This document shows, piece by piece, positions 20,601-34,285 of a DNA stretch of 64,000 nucleotides. A program made the position numbers and the translations under genes. Numbering within the stretch: position 1 is the first letter of the stretch; each line of letters begins with the position of its first letter. Below the pieces are notes generated by a model. It saw only the letters and a list, made by a program, of their open reading frames with translations. It was not told the DNA's origin and searched no databases. This DNA is from Glandiceps talaboti (Eukaryota > Hemichordata > Enteropneusta > Spengelidae), in assembly GCF_964340395.1 (NCBI RefSeq), contig NC_135553.1, forward strand, positions 1,465,001 through 1,529,000, in the 5' to 3' direction.

Positions 20601-22499
20601 TTTTAATGATATGCATACACCCAAGTTGATTGGCACTGTAACTGACCAATCAGCAAACATCAACAAGTTAAGTATTTGTGTGACTGCCAACAAAGTGAAG
20701 TTTGAGTTGCATGGTAATGAGAATTTTGTAATTCTTGGATTGCTTCATAAAACCATCACCTAGGAATTTTTGTCATTTGTGGAAACAGTAAGTTTATGAA
20801 AAACAAATATATATTAGTATTTCTAAGCAGAGTTACCATACCTATGTTGTAGAAATAAATACCGTAAACATATGTAACATTATTCAAACAGTTCATTGTG
20901 TTGATTGTCAATACACTTCACAGGTTCAAAAATGCAGAAGCTTTTCGATAATATTAAAAAATGTTGGTACTAATTCTCCTGGTGGTCATGGGTTTAGTAT
21001 ATCAACTTACAATCATGGCAAATGTTTCAAAGCAAATTTCAGTTTGCAAAGTTCAACTTACATGACCTCTTGTGATGTAATTCATAATACAAACAGCGTC
21101 TACTAGACATAATGGACCATTCAATTGGACACAATAAGCTTTTTGTGTTACAGAGGGTATATGGACTGAGTATTTCTTTGTTTATGTACAATAGGGGTCA
21201 CTAGGGATCCTTACTAGCACAGGTAGGAGTTGGAAAATTTTGATATTTTGTATTTAGAAATAAGGATCATGTTACTGCAAGCAACTTACCAGTTAAATAC
21301 ACATAGGCACAAACATGCATGCCTGCATACAATCAAGCATGCACATCCACAGACACGCATACATGTCACCAGAGTGTTTTGCTAAGGTGTGGGAACCATA
21401 GTATCAAAGGGGGAAATATACAATATATTTCCAACCAGTACTAGAATTTTAGTGGGTAAACCCTGGTAAAACACATATAAACCCTGGTAAAACACATATA
21501 ATTAATTTATTTATTTATTTATTTATTTATGTATGTATGTATGTATGTATGTATGTATTTATTTATTTATTTATTTATTTTTATTTGTCTCACACAAAAA
21601 AGGAAGAGAATTACAATCACAAGAAAAATAAAGAAAACTCATACAACATAACAAAAAATGAAAGAAAAGACGCAAGTTAAAATTTGGAACTTTGGACTGG
21701 CAAATAGCAAAAACAGAGTTAAATCAGTGGCATTATTAATTTAGTATTAGTTATGTACTGCCCCTTAACAAAAACACGACACCACTACCATGAGTAACTA
21801 TGAAGTAAAAGTGGTCAATTGTAGATATATGTGATTCCATCAAGCAAGAGTTATATTGTAGTTATAAATAATAAATTACAGGAGCGATCATAGGTCATGT
21901 GATCGGTGCTGTACTAGGTCACCTTTGTGTCAAGGTTTGCCATTTATTAGTTTTGCTAATAGTCTGTGTCTGAAGTGCCTACAGTGAACAATACAAGTAT
22001 GTATTTATGCAGTATTGCTACCTAAGGTCACAATATAGGTATGTAGATATGGTTACTTTCAACAATGTGGTCATAATTTTGAAGTTTAATGAAGAGCTTG
22101 GATCAAAGGTAACAATATTTGTGTGTGTGAAATGTAAGAGTTTGGTGTCTTAATACTTTTATGTTACCAACTACCGTATCACTGTTTACTCTAAGGGCTA
22201 CCAGGTGTATAAACTGTAAGCTATGTCTGACTGCATGGTCCGATTGTCTTAGCCTCACATCCTATATACTGTTCTGTTGAAAATTTGTAATGTTCTCCAA
22301 ATATGGATTTATCTCTGAATTTGTCTGTTATGTGAGCAATAAAGTTTCAGAAAAGATTCAGTTAAAGGGGCGTAAGCTGACTTTACGCGTGTTTGGGCAT
22401 AGTTTATGGTGCATACATTGTATTTATGGTGCATATTTTAATATAAGGTACTCGCAGTATTGTACTTGCTAGAGTACACTTAGCCACCACTTGCCACCA
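17621..22499. other. Intergenic; (TTTA)n at 21505-21590, otherwise nothing
   Basis: AT-rich DNA. An ATTT/ATGT/ATTT compound microsatellite occupies 21505-21590, next to a short duplication of AACCCTGGTAAAACACATAT (about 21461-21500). No gene-like signal on either strand. Confidence 0.5.
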
Positions 22500-23300
22500 C
22501 AAAGATGCCAACCAAAAACAGCAATAAGTGCATATACCACATGAACTTGCAGCAATAAGTCCATATATCACATAATAATAATAATAATAATAATAATAAT
22601 CTTTATTTATACTGGATAGTTCTTTAAGCATATAAACACTTGTCTCCCAAGAAGTCCAGTGAGGGCCATCCCTCATGGGTTCAGTGTTAATGCAGGAGAA
22701 AACTGGAGTACTTGGGGAAAACCTGTATTGTTCGGTAGAGTCAAACTGAACGACACTCTTCTTACTTAGGTACAGCGTGGTAAATTTAATCGAACCCTGA
22801 ATGGGGTTCGAACCCCGACCGCAGTGGTAAGTGGCAAGTGGTTTAACCACTCGGCCACCGACAACCCGTGAACTTACAGCAATAAGTCCATATATCACAT
22901 GAACTTACAGCAATAAGTCCATATACCACATGAACTTACAGCAGTAAGTCCATATACCACATGAACTTACAGCAATAAGTCCATATATCATATATACAGC
23001 AATAAGTGCATATACCACATGAACTTACAGCAATAAGTCCATATACCACATTTACAGCAATAAGTCCATATACCACATGAACTTACAGCAATAAGTCTAT
23101 ATATCACATGAACTTACAGCAATAAGTCCATATATCACATGAACTTACAGCAATAAGTCTATATATCACATGAACTTACAGCAATAAGTCCATATATCAT
23201 ATATACAGCAATAAGTCCATATACCACATGAACTTACAGCAATAAGTCTATATATCACATGAACTTACAGCAATAAGTCCATATATCATATATACAGCCA
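22500..23300. repeat. 31-bp minisatellite interrupted by a SINE
   Basis: Units contain ACTTACAGCAATAAGTCCAT followed by ATACCACATGA or ATATCACATGA. Some units are shortened to ATATACAGCAATAAGT. Part of the array lies before 22572 and the rest after 22868, so the SINE entered an existing array. Confidence 0.9.
22572..22868 (-). mobile_element. tRNA-derived SINE
   Basis: Read on the minus strand it starts at about 22868 with a tRNA-like head. The pol III A box TGGCCGAGTGG is at 22848-22858 and the B box GGTTCGAACCCC lies within 22803-22816. A body follows that includes CTCACTGGACTTCTTGGGAG, and an AATAAAG(ATT)n tail ends at 22573. It is inserted cleanly between CACAT and GTGAACTT of the 31-bp minisatellite. 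The microsatellite tail suggests mobilisation by a LINE with a similar 3' end. Confidence 0.85.
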
Positions 23301-23904
23301 TGGATGATTTAGAACATTCATTACACTTATAGAGAACTATTTTTTGTTAAACAATTTCATCTCTTTCATCCTTCATGTCTTTTGTGACTTGAAAGTTCAA
23401 ATAACTTAATTTCTCAAAACGACGTGTTCATTCTTTGATTGACTTACATTACGCTACAGTGCATTAAGCGATGTATGCTGAAATTAATGATAAAACAATT
23501 CTATGGTCTAAGATGCCATAACCTGTCTGAATGATACAACATTAAAATCATCCAATGATATTTTATTTCACAACATTGCATCCAAATTGTAGTAAATGGT
23601 CAGTATAGGGTATGTGTCTATCCTTCCCCAACATTTTCCTAAATCCATCTGTAAGTTATATCTTAGGGTTACATGTCCATATTACAGTAGTAAACTCTCT
23701 GACTCATAAAGAAATGGAGGTAAATAGGATTTTTCATTGTGTGATGTTACAACTGCTGGTATCACGTAAATTGAAAACATTGGGGAATTATTATCTATTA
23801 GAACCCATACATATACATCACACATTGTTTGCATATTCTACTGTACTGCAGTGTTAGTACTGTAGTTACTCATTGTTAGCTGTGATATCATTTGGGAAAA
23901 AATT
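23301..23904. other. Intergenic, nothing recognised
   Basis: AT-rich spacer between two minisatellites. No conserved frame seen. Confidence 0.45.
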
Positions 23905-24180
23905 TCTCAATGCCAGCCCTATCCTGATTCATCGATACAATGAAATATCAGTGTCTCAATGCCAGCGTTATCCTGGTTCATCGATACCAATGAAATATCA
24001 GTGTCTCAACGCCAGCATTATCCAGGTTCATCCCAATGAAATATCAGTGTCTCAATGCCAGCGTTATCCAGGTTCATCCCAATGAAATATCAGTGTCTCA
24101 ATGCCAGTGCTATCCAGGTTCATCCCAATGAAATATCAGTGTCTCAATGCCAGCACTATCCACGTTCATCCTGATGAATA
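23905..24180. repeat. ~46-bp minisatellite, about 6 copies
   Basis: Units contain ATGAAATATCAGTGTCTCAA, then TGCCAGCGTTATCCAGGTTC and ATCCCA. The first two copies have ATCGATACCA at the junction instead. Confidence 0.9.
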
Positions 24181-25785
24181 TCAGTACTTTAAACTAAATA
24201 ATTGAAACAACAGCTTTATGTTCAATCACCTATCTCTGATAAACATGTCAGTTACATGTAAGGTCAAACAATCTCATTACTGCACCAATTCTAGGCCACC
24301 TAGGAGTGGTTTACAGTCAACACATACCTAGCAACCAAAGATTTATACTTTAGATAAATATGTGACCATTCAGAATACCAATACATGGTTTTTGTATGCA
24401 AACATATTAATAACATTCAAATTTGTAATATCAAAACTTAGTATTTATGTTTTCAATAATCATACATACAAAACTTTTTGTAGATTATACATGATAAATC
24501 AAACCATATTGATTTTTAGGTCCGCACCCAAAATCAGCATCTTCAATGGTGATCACAATTTCAACCTGTTTCTGTATTGCTTATGGATAAGATAAATCAC
24601 TGATTAACATGTACACTCTCTAATTATTCGTATTTTAACAATTTTCAGTGAATATGCTGTGGTTGTCTGATTGAAAAACACTACTCCAGTTTATACAACT
24701 ACTACAGTTTTAACATGGTGACAAATTCAAAACCAAGCTTTAGCTCAATATTTAAACTTGCCACTACACCACCTACAGATAATATTGACCACTAATTAAC
24801 AGATACATGCCTTTTTATAAATGAATGACCGATTTTTAGTGAATATATCTTTGGTTATTTGATGAAAAAAAAGGTCCAGTTATGTAGGTTTAAGCTAAGA
24901 TATTTTAATGATCACTGAATCACAGACGAGTATCAAGTATCTTCATACTTGTCTGTGACTGAATCAACAAGTGACCTTTGTATCATGTCATCACTAACTT
25001 CTTTGTTTGATCGTGATTGGTCAAATGATTATTGGTGTATTTTAAGTGAATTTAAATATGTTAACAATATTGACATTTTTGTACATCAAAACAATCGATT
25101 CATTTATAATATATGTAAATAGAACAAATACTTCATCTGCCGAATACAACCGTACAGTTTCTCATTTCAAATACTATCACTATCAATAACTTAACCCTCT
25201 CTACAGTGGTTTGATCTCTGTGTTCTGATACTTTGTGGATATGTAGTAATTTTACTATAAGTACACATTATTGAAAACTGTTGTACTTTAAACAGTTTGT
25301 AGAACTGTACAAGTTGTTACATAGAAGAATAGTGATAATAAAGACAGCTACATACATGTACAGGCAGCTGATGTGGTGTTTATTCTGTGTTGATATAGCC
25401 CAGGGTTCCAAATTAGAAGTTGTCTGGAGTCAAATGACCACTGTATTTTATTTTTTGATCACCTGATTCAATTTTCCATGGTCCATATCAACTACTTTTC
25501 AACCATAATTTTTAGTCCCTCGAAGTCGAGAACTGTTATAATGTGTTGTGTCCGTTAGTCCATCTGTCTGTCATTTCTCAGCCATGCAATATCAAATTTC
25601 ATTCAAACCTAACACATATGGACCTACATGTAACTTTGTTTTGCAACATATACAGTTTTCACCGAATGGCAGCCATATTTGTTAGTAAGGGTAATTTTTT
25701 ACTGCATATGACTCAACAACTGTAAAACAGAGATTCAATTCAAGTGTCTACCCCATTAACAGGTACAAGTTTGCTTGTCTGATAT

Positions 25786-25798
25786 TGACCTTTGACCT
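25786..25798 (-). promoter_or_regulatory. DR1 nuclear-receptor-type motif
   Basis: Reads AGGTCAAAGGTCA on the minus strand, a perfect direct repeat of AGGTCA spaced by one base, the HNF4/RXR-type consensus. A third half-site AAGGTCA follows inverted at about 25808. The surrounding sequence looks like old repeat DNA, so function is uncertain. Confidence 0.35.
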
Positions 25799-25992
25799 TG
25801 ACTTTCAAGGTCAATTACCAAAATTAAGTCTTTTCTCACATATCACTGACAATACATGATGCAAATTTCTTTTAAATCATTTTCACAGGTAGTATAGGAA
25901 AATAGAACTATACCCAGGTGTTAGATTAGTAGTCATATCACTTGTGAACTATGGTTTTGGAGTCTGGTGCATTATGAATTACTTCTGATTTG

Positions 25993-26116
25993 TTGATTGG
26001 TTGATTGGTTGGTTGGTTAGTTGGTTAGTTGGTTGGTTTTTTGGTTAGTTGGTTGGTTGGTTGGTTGGTTGGTTGGTTGGTTGGTTAGTTGGCTGGCTGG
26101 CTGACTGGCTGGTCGG

Positions 26117-26160
<44 letters not shown>
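25993..26160. repeat. (TTGG)n/(TTGA)n microsatellite
   Basis: TTGG units with TTAG variants, then CTGG, then ATTG units to 26160. Confidence 0.95.
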
Positions 26161-26162
<2 letters not shown>

Positions 26163-29100
26163 GATGTAGAATTAAGAAGAAAAAAATGTACACGTTTATA
26201 GTTTTTTGCAACTTATTGAATTACAAAGAAGGACGTGATATAATGTGTTGTTTCACATTGTTAGTCAAATAGAAGAACATAGTAGTAGTAGAGATAAATT
26301 ATCAATTAAAAAATGAAACTAAATAAATATCCATTCTCATCCATACGGCCTCTTTAATCATTACAATACATATCAAAACAATAAATGTTGAAGTTAGATT
26401 CCCCTTGGAAATACTACAAAAATAAAGTACTTGGAAAATGAGGAAGATATTAAAAAATATGTTTTATGCATTCCGCGAAAAAGTCATTGTTTTAATTTTA
26501 TGAACTTGTTGGATTTTGAGAAGACAAGAAGTAAATTCGACGATATAATCAACTTTAGTACTCACAATTTACCCCACTAAAAATTGGTACAAAAATTGTT
26601 AATTTTCAGACAAACAAAGAAGGATATCTTTGTGACTAATATGTAATGTATGGCATAACAGATAACAGATAACAGATAACGGATAAAGATTAATTCATCA
26701 ACAAAGCACCGTGTTTCTGTCTGGTTACTTCCTCTTCTTTCAGTTGTTATTGTAAAGTTATGATGTGTGTTAGAGTTCAGCATACTTATGATATTTCTAT
26801 GGATAATCTCCTATCAAGCTGTCAGGCTGTCAGGGTGAGTCAAATTATGAAAATTTATAGTTCTTTTCCTTGAGTAAGATGTTTAGTCTTTTACTGATAC
26901 AAGTAATGGTGTTGAGTATGGTCATATGTTCCAATTGGAACCATTTTCATTAACAGATGAAACTGTTTTTACCAAATATGTAGTCACACTGCTCTAGGTC
27001 ATAGAGATAATTTGATACCATGTTGGCATCTAGATTACCGGTATAGGCCAGAGTGGTCTTTAACCACAAACTATTTGTTTTGAAAACATACAATGTAACA
27101 TACATTTATCATTAATTAATGGAATACAAAGTGATCAAGATAGACATTTATAAATTATAGGACTTGCATAATACACTTTGCTTAAAACTATTTAGAATTA
27201 TTACTATTACTATTACTACCAAAAGTTGTACTTTTACAGTTATTGTCAGTATCGTGTATCTGTAATAATTTGCCTTACAGATCAGGGTAGTTTCCAGATC
27301 CGGATCCTCTTTGTAGATGACTTGTATGTGATTAGAATATCTAAAGTCAGAGGTCACATGAAGGTATCAATACCAAATATGGTAGACAGTTGTGTCATCA
27401 TATAGGGCAGTGTCATTGAGTGACCTGCTTGATGCTCATCTGTGTAAACTCTTCGTTAATTCATGTAAATTTGTCAATGTGTGTTTGAACAGACAGTGTT
27501 GTACATGTGTAAGGACTTTGTACTTTTAGATGCAATGATTACAATGGACTGTGTTTGAATAGATGATGATACTGTAGGTGTGATTCATGTTACTCGTACA
27601 CACACATACAACAATAGTATGGGATTTAAAGGGACACAGTCAAGATATTTTTATCAGGACCAACCCATTTTTTCATTTTAAAAGAAACTAATTTCACCCC
27701 AAATAGCTTTCCAAAGAATTAAAGTGGTTTAGAATGAATAGACTTGCTAAATAATGGGAAGTATAATCACATGTAAGTCATAGCCACTACATGTATGTGA
27801 TACAGTATGATAGAATGATATATGTAGCTAGCTGACTTGGTTCTTCTTGACATGCCAGCAATGACACATTATCAGATATACTAATTGGCAATCCACTGGA
27901 ATGTGGTAAACTTATTTCAGTTTTTGATGTACAATGTTTTGATGTAAGTACAAAATTTTTGTTTCCAACCACCTGTTGATGGTGAAAAATCAAACAGAAA
28001 AGTCGTATCCAAATTAACAGTTGACCTTGTTCTTGATATCACAATTACAAATTGTCAGTTTTGATATACCCGGTAAATACATGGTCTTTGTTTTCATCCA
28101 CCTGTTGATGCAGGAAAGGAGAAAAAGACTTAGTCATATATAAATTAGTTTTATAGTAAGACCTGTACTTGGAAAGTTGCTGAGTAAAAGCCAAGGATGA
28201 CAGTACATCTGTTGTGCAGCTCCAGTCTTCGGCAAACCTTCAACAGCACTTTTGGGTGCTATGTGACCTGTTGTCACTCTCAAAGTTAGTAGAATTGCTG
28301 GAGGGTCTAACAGCTATACCATATGAATTAGTTTGTCTTCTCAGCTACGGAGGGTCTAATAGCTCGACCATATGTATTATCTTCTCAACTAAACACAACT
28401 ATTGTATACATTTTGTTTTGATTACTTTGTTTTTGAATATTTGTGAAATGTTGGATCATGACAATGATCTTTTTTTTCTTTCTTTTTTTTTGGTGTTTTT
28501 TTTTGGGGGGAGGGGGTTACTACACGTATATGAGAAAATAGACTTTTTCGCAATGATATAATTAAAATAAACCTTTGCTTTCTTTTAAAGTACATTACAT
28601 GCATATTTTACAATGGAGTCATTTAGGCAAGTGAAAGGGTTGTCACAGACTACTCTAATACTCTAATAGTGGTTTGTATGTTTATTATACTAACATCAAA
28701 AGTATAATTAGAACGAAGTAAATTATGGTGTTTTGACTAGTTTTATCACTGGTATCTATCAATTAATCCTCTAATTAGAAATATCCTCTAATTTGGAGTG
28801 TCATATTAAAATTAGCTGTGTTTTATGATTAGTACCTGTCATTTCAATTCAATAAATTACACGTATGGTGTCTAAATTGATTTTATGATTGACACCCGTC
28901 ACTCAATTTTAGTAAATTACAGTGTTTTAATTAGTTTCTATGTTCTATGGTCAATTCAATCAACCATCTAAAGAGGAAGAATTACATGAAAGAACAAATT
29001 AAGAGTTTATCAACAATAGAGCTGTAAATCTTCAGTATGACTCACTAAACAATTTTTGTAATCAGGATGTGGTTATACGAATGTGGATTCCAAAACCCTT

Positions 29101-29492
29101 GTGGTGTCAAGATGGTTATAAAACTGTGCACTTTCTACTTCTACCCAGTATGTTGTAAGATTACTATGGAAACCAAGTCATATATTCATAGTATGACGTA
29201 GACGTCATTGGCAATTCAAATCGTAAATTGAAAGTGGGTCAAGGTACATCACCACAACACCACTCTCCACATATATTAAAACTGTGTATAAGTCTACGTT
29301 ATGTAAACATTGTATGTAGCAACAGTGAGATAAGTAGAGCTGTAAAGTTACCAAATCAAGAAATAGATGCAGTATGTATAGCTATTTAAATACTGACTTT
29401 CTAAGTTTCAATCAGTCAGTGACAATGGTCGATGAAGTAAGGAGACATTGATATCAGAAGTTTCTGTCATTAGTACTATTTAGAACCATATT

Positions 29493-29734
29493 GATAATTG
29501 TCGTAATTTTGTATACTGTTGTACGTAAGGTGAGTTACTACAGCAGAAGTTTTACTTGCTACAGTGAGGATTATCATTCATTGCTAAATCTCAGCTCAGT
29601 TTTCACCAATATTGTATATAACCATACAAGTGATAATTTTGTATACTAGCTGTTGTAAGGTGAGTTTAATACTACAGTGGAAGTTTTACTTGCTACAGTG
29701 TGGATTATCATTCATTGCTAAATCTCAGTTCAAT
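29493..29734. repeat. Tandem duplication, period about 134 bp
   Basis: Both copies contain TTTTGTATACT, AAGGTGAGTT, AAGTTTTACTTGCTACAGTG and GGATTATCATTCATTGCTAA. They differ at scattered positions and by small indels. Confidence 0.85.
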
Positions 29735-31065
29735 GTGTATACAACCCGCAGACTTGCCTGAATGATCATTTTGTGATAAAAGTAATTTCAGATCCAAATT
29801 ATAAACATTATCAGACAGGTAGGTCACTTAATCAATTCCTCTCTTAATAGTTTGACCAATAATTACATTGAATGTTATTACAGTGTAGTAATGAAGTGTA
29901 GACTGTTGTAAATGCTTACTACATATCATGTTGTACGCTATGTTGTTGTGTATCGTATCAATGAAATGTTGACCATTCAAATTTGATCTGGTGCCAACCA
30001 CTACTACAAAAAGTTGTAGATTCTTGATGTTTAATAAGATTAACAAATTATTCAACTGTCTGAAAAAATAGAGTCGCTTGCCAATTTCTTTTAAGGAAAT
30101 CATGGTCGCAGGATAGAATTAAGATTTGGATAGAATTAGGATCGTTTGCCATGAAATGTTGGTTATTTGTGCATAATCATATGTGAAAATACCATCAAGT
30201 TTAAAGGTGCAGTCCTTTTGTTTGTCAAGGGGTTCTCACCATGGTACAATGTCTGGCAATCTATGTTTGTTTTACCAGCTATAGCTCTCTTCTGTTATTG
30301 ATGTTCCCATACTATTCTCAGCCATGTATAATGTATTCATGTTTTTATCTTATGAGAGATTTTCATTGTCTACAGAAAAATATTTCAAATGAGAAAATTT
30401 TTCTCTACTGAAAAGTATGACAGGAGTGTGACAGTTTCATCTATTTTAAGTTGATTGCATTTTCTTAATTGGATAAAAAATCTTAGGTAAACGTAATATA
30501 TTTGGAGCCCATCATTAAGTTCAATCTGTCTGCTGTTAAGTTTTGTTTGCACTCAGGATTATTGCATCATTGTTCATATGTGACATATAACACAAATCTT
30601 TTAATGTTGCTTTAATCAAAACTGATTATTCAAAATGCTGATTATGATTTAATGATTGTGAACTCCAATTTTAGAGTTACAAAATATTGAAGAAACAGTA
30701 GCATTAAGTATTGAATCAGTTAACAGGTGGTTTTTGAGGATATGACTGTTTGTGGAAAAATATCAAGTTGTAAAATGATCATGACATCAACAAATGTACA
30801 TGTAGGGTAACCTGTAAAGGTCAGTCAGCTGATAAAACAATGGCACGATATTTTTAGATCCGTATTATGAGATAAGGACTGTTTGTATTTCCTTGTACTT
30901 GTCAATGTCGGCCGCCATAAGTCAGATGTAACTCTGCACGTACATATATACAATATACAGGTATCACGGCTGTTTCTCTGAAACCTGAACTGGTCATTGC
31001 AATTAGACAGCCTCCTGGATATTTGGGGTATTGCTAGTTGACATACAATGGCTCTAGGGCACCCA

Positions 31066-31183
31066 TATTGGCCCTATAGGTTAAACCTATTGATGTCCTA
31101 TATAGGGTAATGCTGTATGTATCAAATAGAGCACCTCTAATTATTGGCCCTATAGGGTAAAACCTATTGATGTCCTAATAGAA
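31066..31183. repeat. Local duplication, period about 75 bp
   Basis: Two copies of a block containing ATTGGCCCTATAGG, AACCTATTGATGTCCTA and TAGRGCACC. Confidence 0.75.
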
Positions 31184-33119
31184 ATGCTATGGACATTTCA
31201 CCATTCTCACAAACCAGAACTGTTATTTCTTCCCTGACATTGTGAAATAATGAGCTCTGGTTTCTAAAATGATGGATGGATGGTTATTTCAGATTAGTAA
31301 TAAATATTCATGAGTAATGATGTGATGTCAAACCATTATGTTGTGGGGTGCAAGCATGTTCATTGTATGTGTGTATCTAATGCTGATTGGTGACTAATTG
31401 TACTTTAACTTATACATGTACTTGACTTGTCACTGTGAATGAATGTCAATGTGACTACATGTAAATATGCCTGTTTATAGGCCATTCCCTTGAAGCAACA
31501 GTATTTTCTGACCATAACAAGTGAGTCCAACAGGCAGACATAGCGTGAACAGCAAGCCTTAACAGCTGCATGCACTGAGTGAATGTGAATTGGCAATTCA
31601 AAAGACCTGTGTAAAAGTTACTAGTCTCATTTAAAACCACTAGGATAACCAACACTTGAAGGAGTTAAAGAGTATGAAGTAAGAACGGGGAAAGATTCAT
31701 TGTTGTACCCTACTTATATGGCTGTTATACTAACATCACAGCATCACTATCAGTGAAATCCATGGTCTTACAAACACTAGATTTATAAGTCATTATTTTC
31801 TGTTCATATCATTCCAATCTTGTCAGTAGGATGACAAAATTAAATTTCAGCAACAAGAACCCAGCTTGTCCAAGTCAGTTTTCAGTGTACATACTTTATC
31901 TTGCCAAGGTATTGTATATCACATGGTATGCATGGGGCAATCTGATTGGTTGTAGTGTTGATGTACAAAGTGACTGTGATAAATACTGCTTTTGTATGTG
32001 AACGAAACCATGGCTGATTGACGGTGTGTTTTAGACGGTGTCGTAAAAGAGGCTGTGGTTTATGACGATGCCATAAAAATGTCAAAATATAGTGGTAGTA
32101 TTACTTGTGAAATTGATGACAATTTAAGATACTCTAGTTATATAATTCAATATAGAGTTTATTACCAACAAATGAAGATTTTACAGTTCATACTATAAAG
32201 TAGACAAAGGTTGGTTATCAGGGACCAGTGAGTCTCAGAGTCAAGTCTGACCCCACAGACATTGGAATGTGACAAAGTTACTATTAAAGCAAAGTAACTA
32301 GAGGGCAGTGTAAAGTAAATATTAAATACAAAACAAACAAATAAATAATTAGATACAAAATGTACAATTAATGCATTTAGTAAAGAGAAAATAAGATTTT
32401 TGATTGAAACTTTAACATAAAGCCTCAGACTGGAATTATATGCAATTATGGTTATTTACCAGGTGTGACAGCCATAGACCCTCCACTAATGTCTATGGTA
32501 TAGCCCTAGTTTCTAAACTTAGAACAATTAGATAATTTAACACTAAGGGGAAACACCAGGTCAAAACCTAATAAATCAAATAATATCAAACTGAATGGGA
32601 CCATACTTTGAGTCATTTAATCAGCTGCCATTAATTCTTATCTTTCAAGTGGTGATATATTTGCGTATTGTCACAAAAGTTGGCATGGCAATGGTTACAT
32701 TAGCTTGTGTTAAAGTATAGTGTAAAGTGTGTGATCAAGTTGCAGTACACAGACTTTATAGAGTAAAGTAGTCTGTAAGGTACAGACATTCATGCCACAC
32801 TGTCAGCCAGCACGTAGTGGTTAAGAAGCCTGATAGGGCTGAACAACACGACATATCTTACAGTCTAAGAGCAAATGAGTCCTTTTTGGCCTAGGCAATT
32901 ACTGCAACAAAGTTGCACCAGAGTTAAACACATTTGTTCGTGCTTGACTACAAAATGAAACACAAGATTGGAAAAGTGGTGAGTTAGAAAATGGTGATAA
33001 AGCTATGGCTTTGTTACTCCTGGCATGACAGTTTACTGCACCATAAAGTGTAGATTCAAAAGAAGTAATGTATGAGTATAATAATGTTGAGTATTATGTA
33101 AACCTAGATTCAACAGCAG

Positions 33120-34012
33120 TGTGTTGAGTATGTGATACAGGGTTATGTCCAAGTCCTTTCATGTGGACAGGTATGTGTTGAGTATGTGATACAGGGTTAT
33201 GTCCAAGTCCTTTCATCTGGACAGGTATGTGTTGAGTATGTGATGCAGTGTTATGTCCAAGTCCCCTCATCTGGACAGGTATGTGTTGAGTATGTGATGC
33301 AGTGTTATGTCCAAGTCCCCTCATCTGGACAGGTATGTGTTGAGTATGTGATACAGTGTTATGTCCAAGTCCTTTCATCTGGACAGGTATGTGTTGAGTA
33401 TGTGATGCAGTGTTATGTCCAAGTCCCCTCATCTGGACAGGTATGTGTTGAGTATGTGATACAGTGTTATGTCCAAGTCCTCTCATCTGGACAGGTATGT
33501 GTTGAGTATGTGATGCAGTGTTATGTCCAAATCCCCTCATCTGGACAGGTATGTGTTGAGTATGTGATGCAGTGTTATGTCCAAGTCCTCTCATCTGGAC
33601 AGGTATGTGTTGAGTATGTGATGCAGTGTTATGTCCAAGTCCTCTCATCTGGACAGGTATGTGTTGAGTATGTGATGCAGTGTTATGTCCAAGTCCCCTC
33701 ATCTGGACAGGTATGTGTTGAGTATGTGATACAGTGTTATGTCCAAGTCCTTTCATCTGGACAGGTATGTGTTGAGTATGTGATGCAGTGTTATGTCCAA
33801 GTCCCCTCATCTGGACAGGTATGTGTTGAGTATGTGATGCAGTGTTATGTCCAAGTCCCCTCATCTGGACAGGTATGTGTTGAGTATGTGATGCAGTGTT
33901 ATGTCCAAGTCCCCTCATCTGGACAGGTATGTGTTGAGCATGTGATGCAGTGTTATGTCCAAGTCCTCTCATCTGGACAGGTATGTGTTGAGTATGTGAC
34001 ATCTGGACAGGG
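33120..34012. repeat. 54-bp minisatellite, about 16 copies
   Basis: Unit contains GGTATGTGTTGAGTATGTGA, then (T)GCAGTGTTATGTCCAAGTCC and CCTCATCTGGACA. Copies vary at a few fixed sites (ATACAG/ATGCAG; CCCCTC/CCTTTC/CCTCTC). The unit is a multiple of 3 and stop-free in two opposite frames, so both strands show open frames of over 300 codons; these are not considered genes. Each unit carries a near-perfect vertebrate-type splice donor, ACAG/GTATGT. The array ends about 185 bp before the predicted UNC5CL acceptor. Confidence 0.96.
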
Positions 34013-34196
34013 TTGTCCTATCAGGTGTATGTTACGTGTAAATGTATGCAATTCAGGGTTGTATCATAGTCATATCATTTGAAAGTTCTGCATTGTAGTG
34101 TATTGTGTTATTTACATGTGAAATTTTCTCAGTATAGAAAATAAAATAGATGTATTGGTTAAAGTTGATTTTATGTTTTGTTTCTTTCAATTTCAG

Positions 34197-34285
34197 AAAG
34201 GTGGAACAATTCTGCTAGTTGTCATGGTAACTGATGCCACCGTGGTATGACATTTTTTCTTGCATTGTGATCAAAGTCTTCAATC
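34197..34285 (+). other. UNC5CL: Predicted 5' UTR part of the UNC5CL coding exon
   Basis: A strong acceptor (TTTCTTTCAATTTCAG, ending 34196) precedes the ATG by 89 bp, so the coding exon probably begins at 34197 after an upstream non-coding exon. The position of that exon is unknown. Confidence 0.5.

Larger units (their letters stand above)
24181..33119. other. Long intergenic stretch with minor repeats
   Basis: No coding gene recognised. It contains a small inverted repeat at about 24921-24955 (TCACAGAC/GTCTGTGA), a perfect DR1 nuclear-receptor-type site at 25786-25798, and a TTGG/TTGA microsatellite at 25993-26160. It also holds degenerate ATTAG-rich repeats (28740-28960) and two local duplications listed separately. 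UNC5CL 5' UTR exons or promoter may lie here but cannot be placed. Confidence 0.45.

Noticed and set aside
22795-22868. tRNA gene
   Set aside because: A and B boxes are present, but there is no matching acceptor stem and the sequence runs into a SINE body with a microsatellite tail.
22404-22898. 164-codon minus-strand frame
   Set aside because: It reads through the SINE and its (ATT)n tail; no protein family resemblance.
33094-34082. Open frames of 302 and 316 codons on opposite strands
   Set aside because: Both consist of the 54-bp minisatellite read through. The unit length is divisible by 3 and stop-free, and there is no non-repeat domain.
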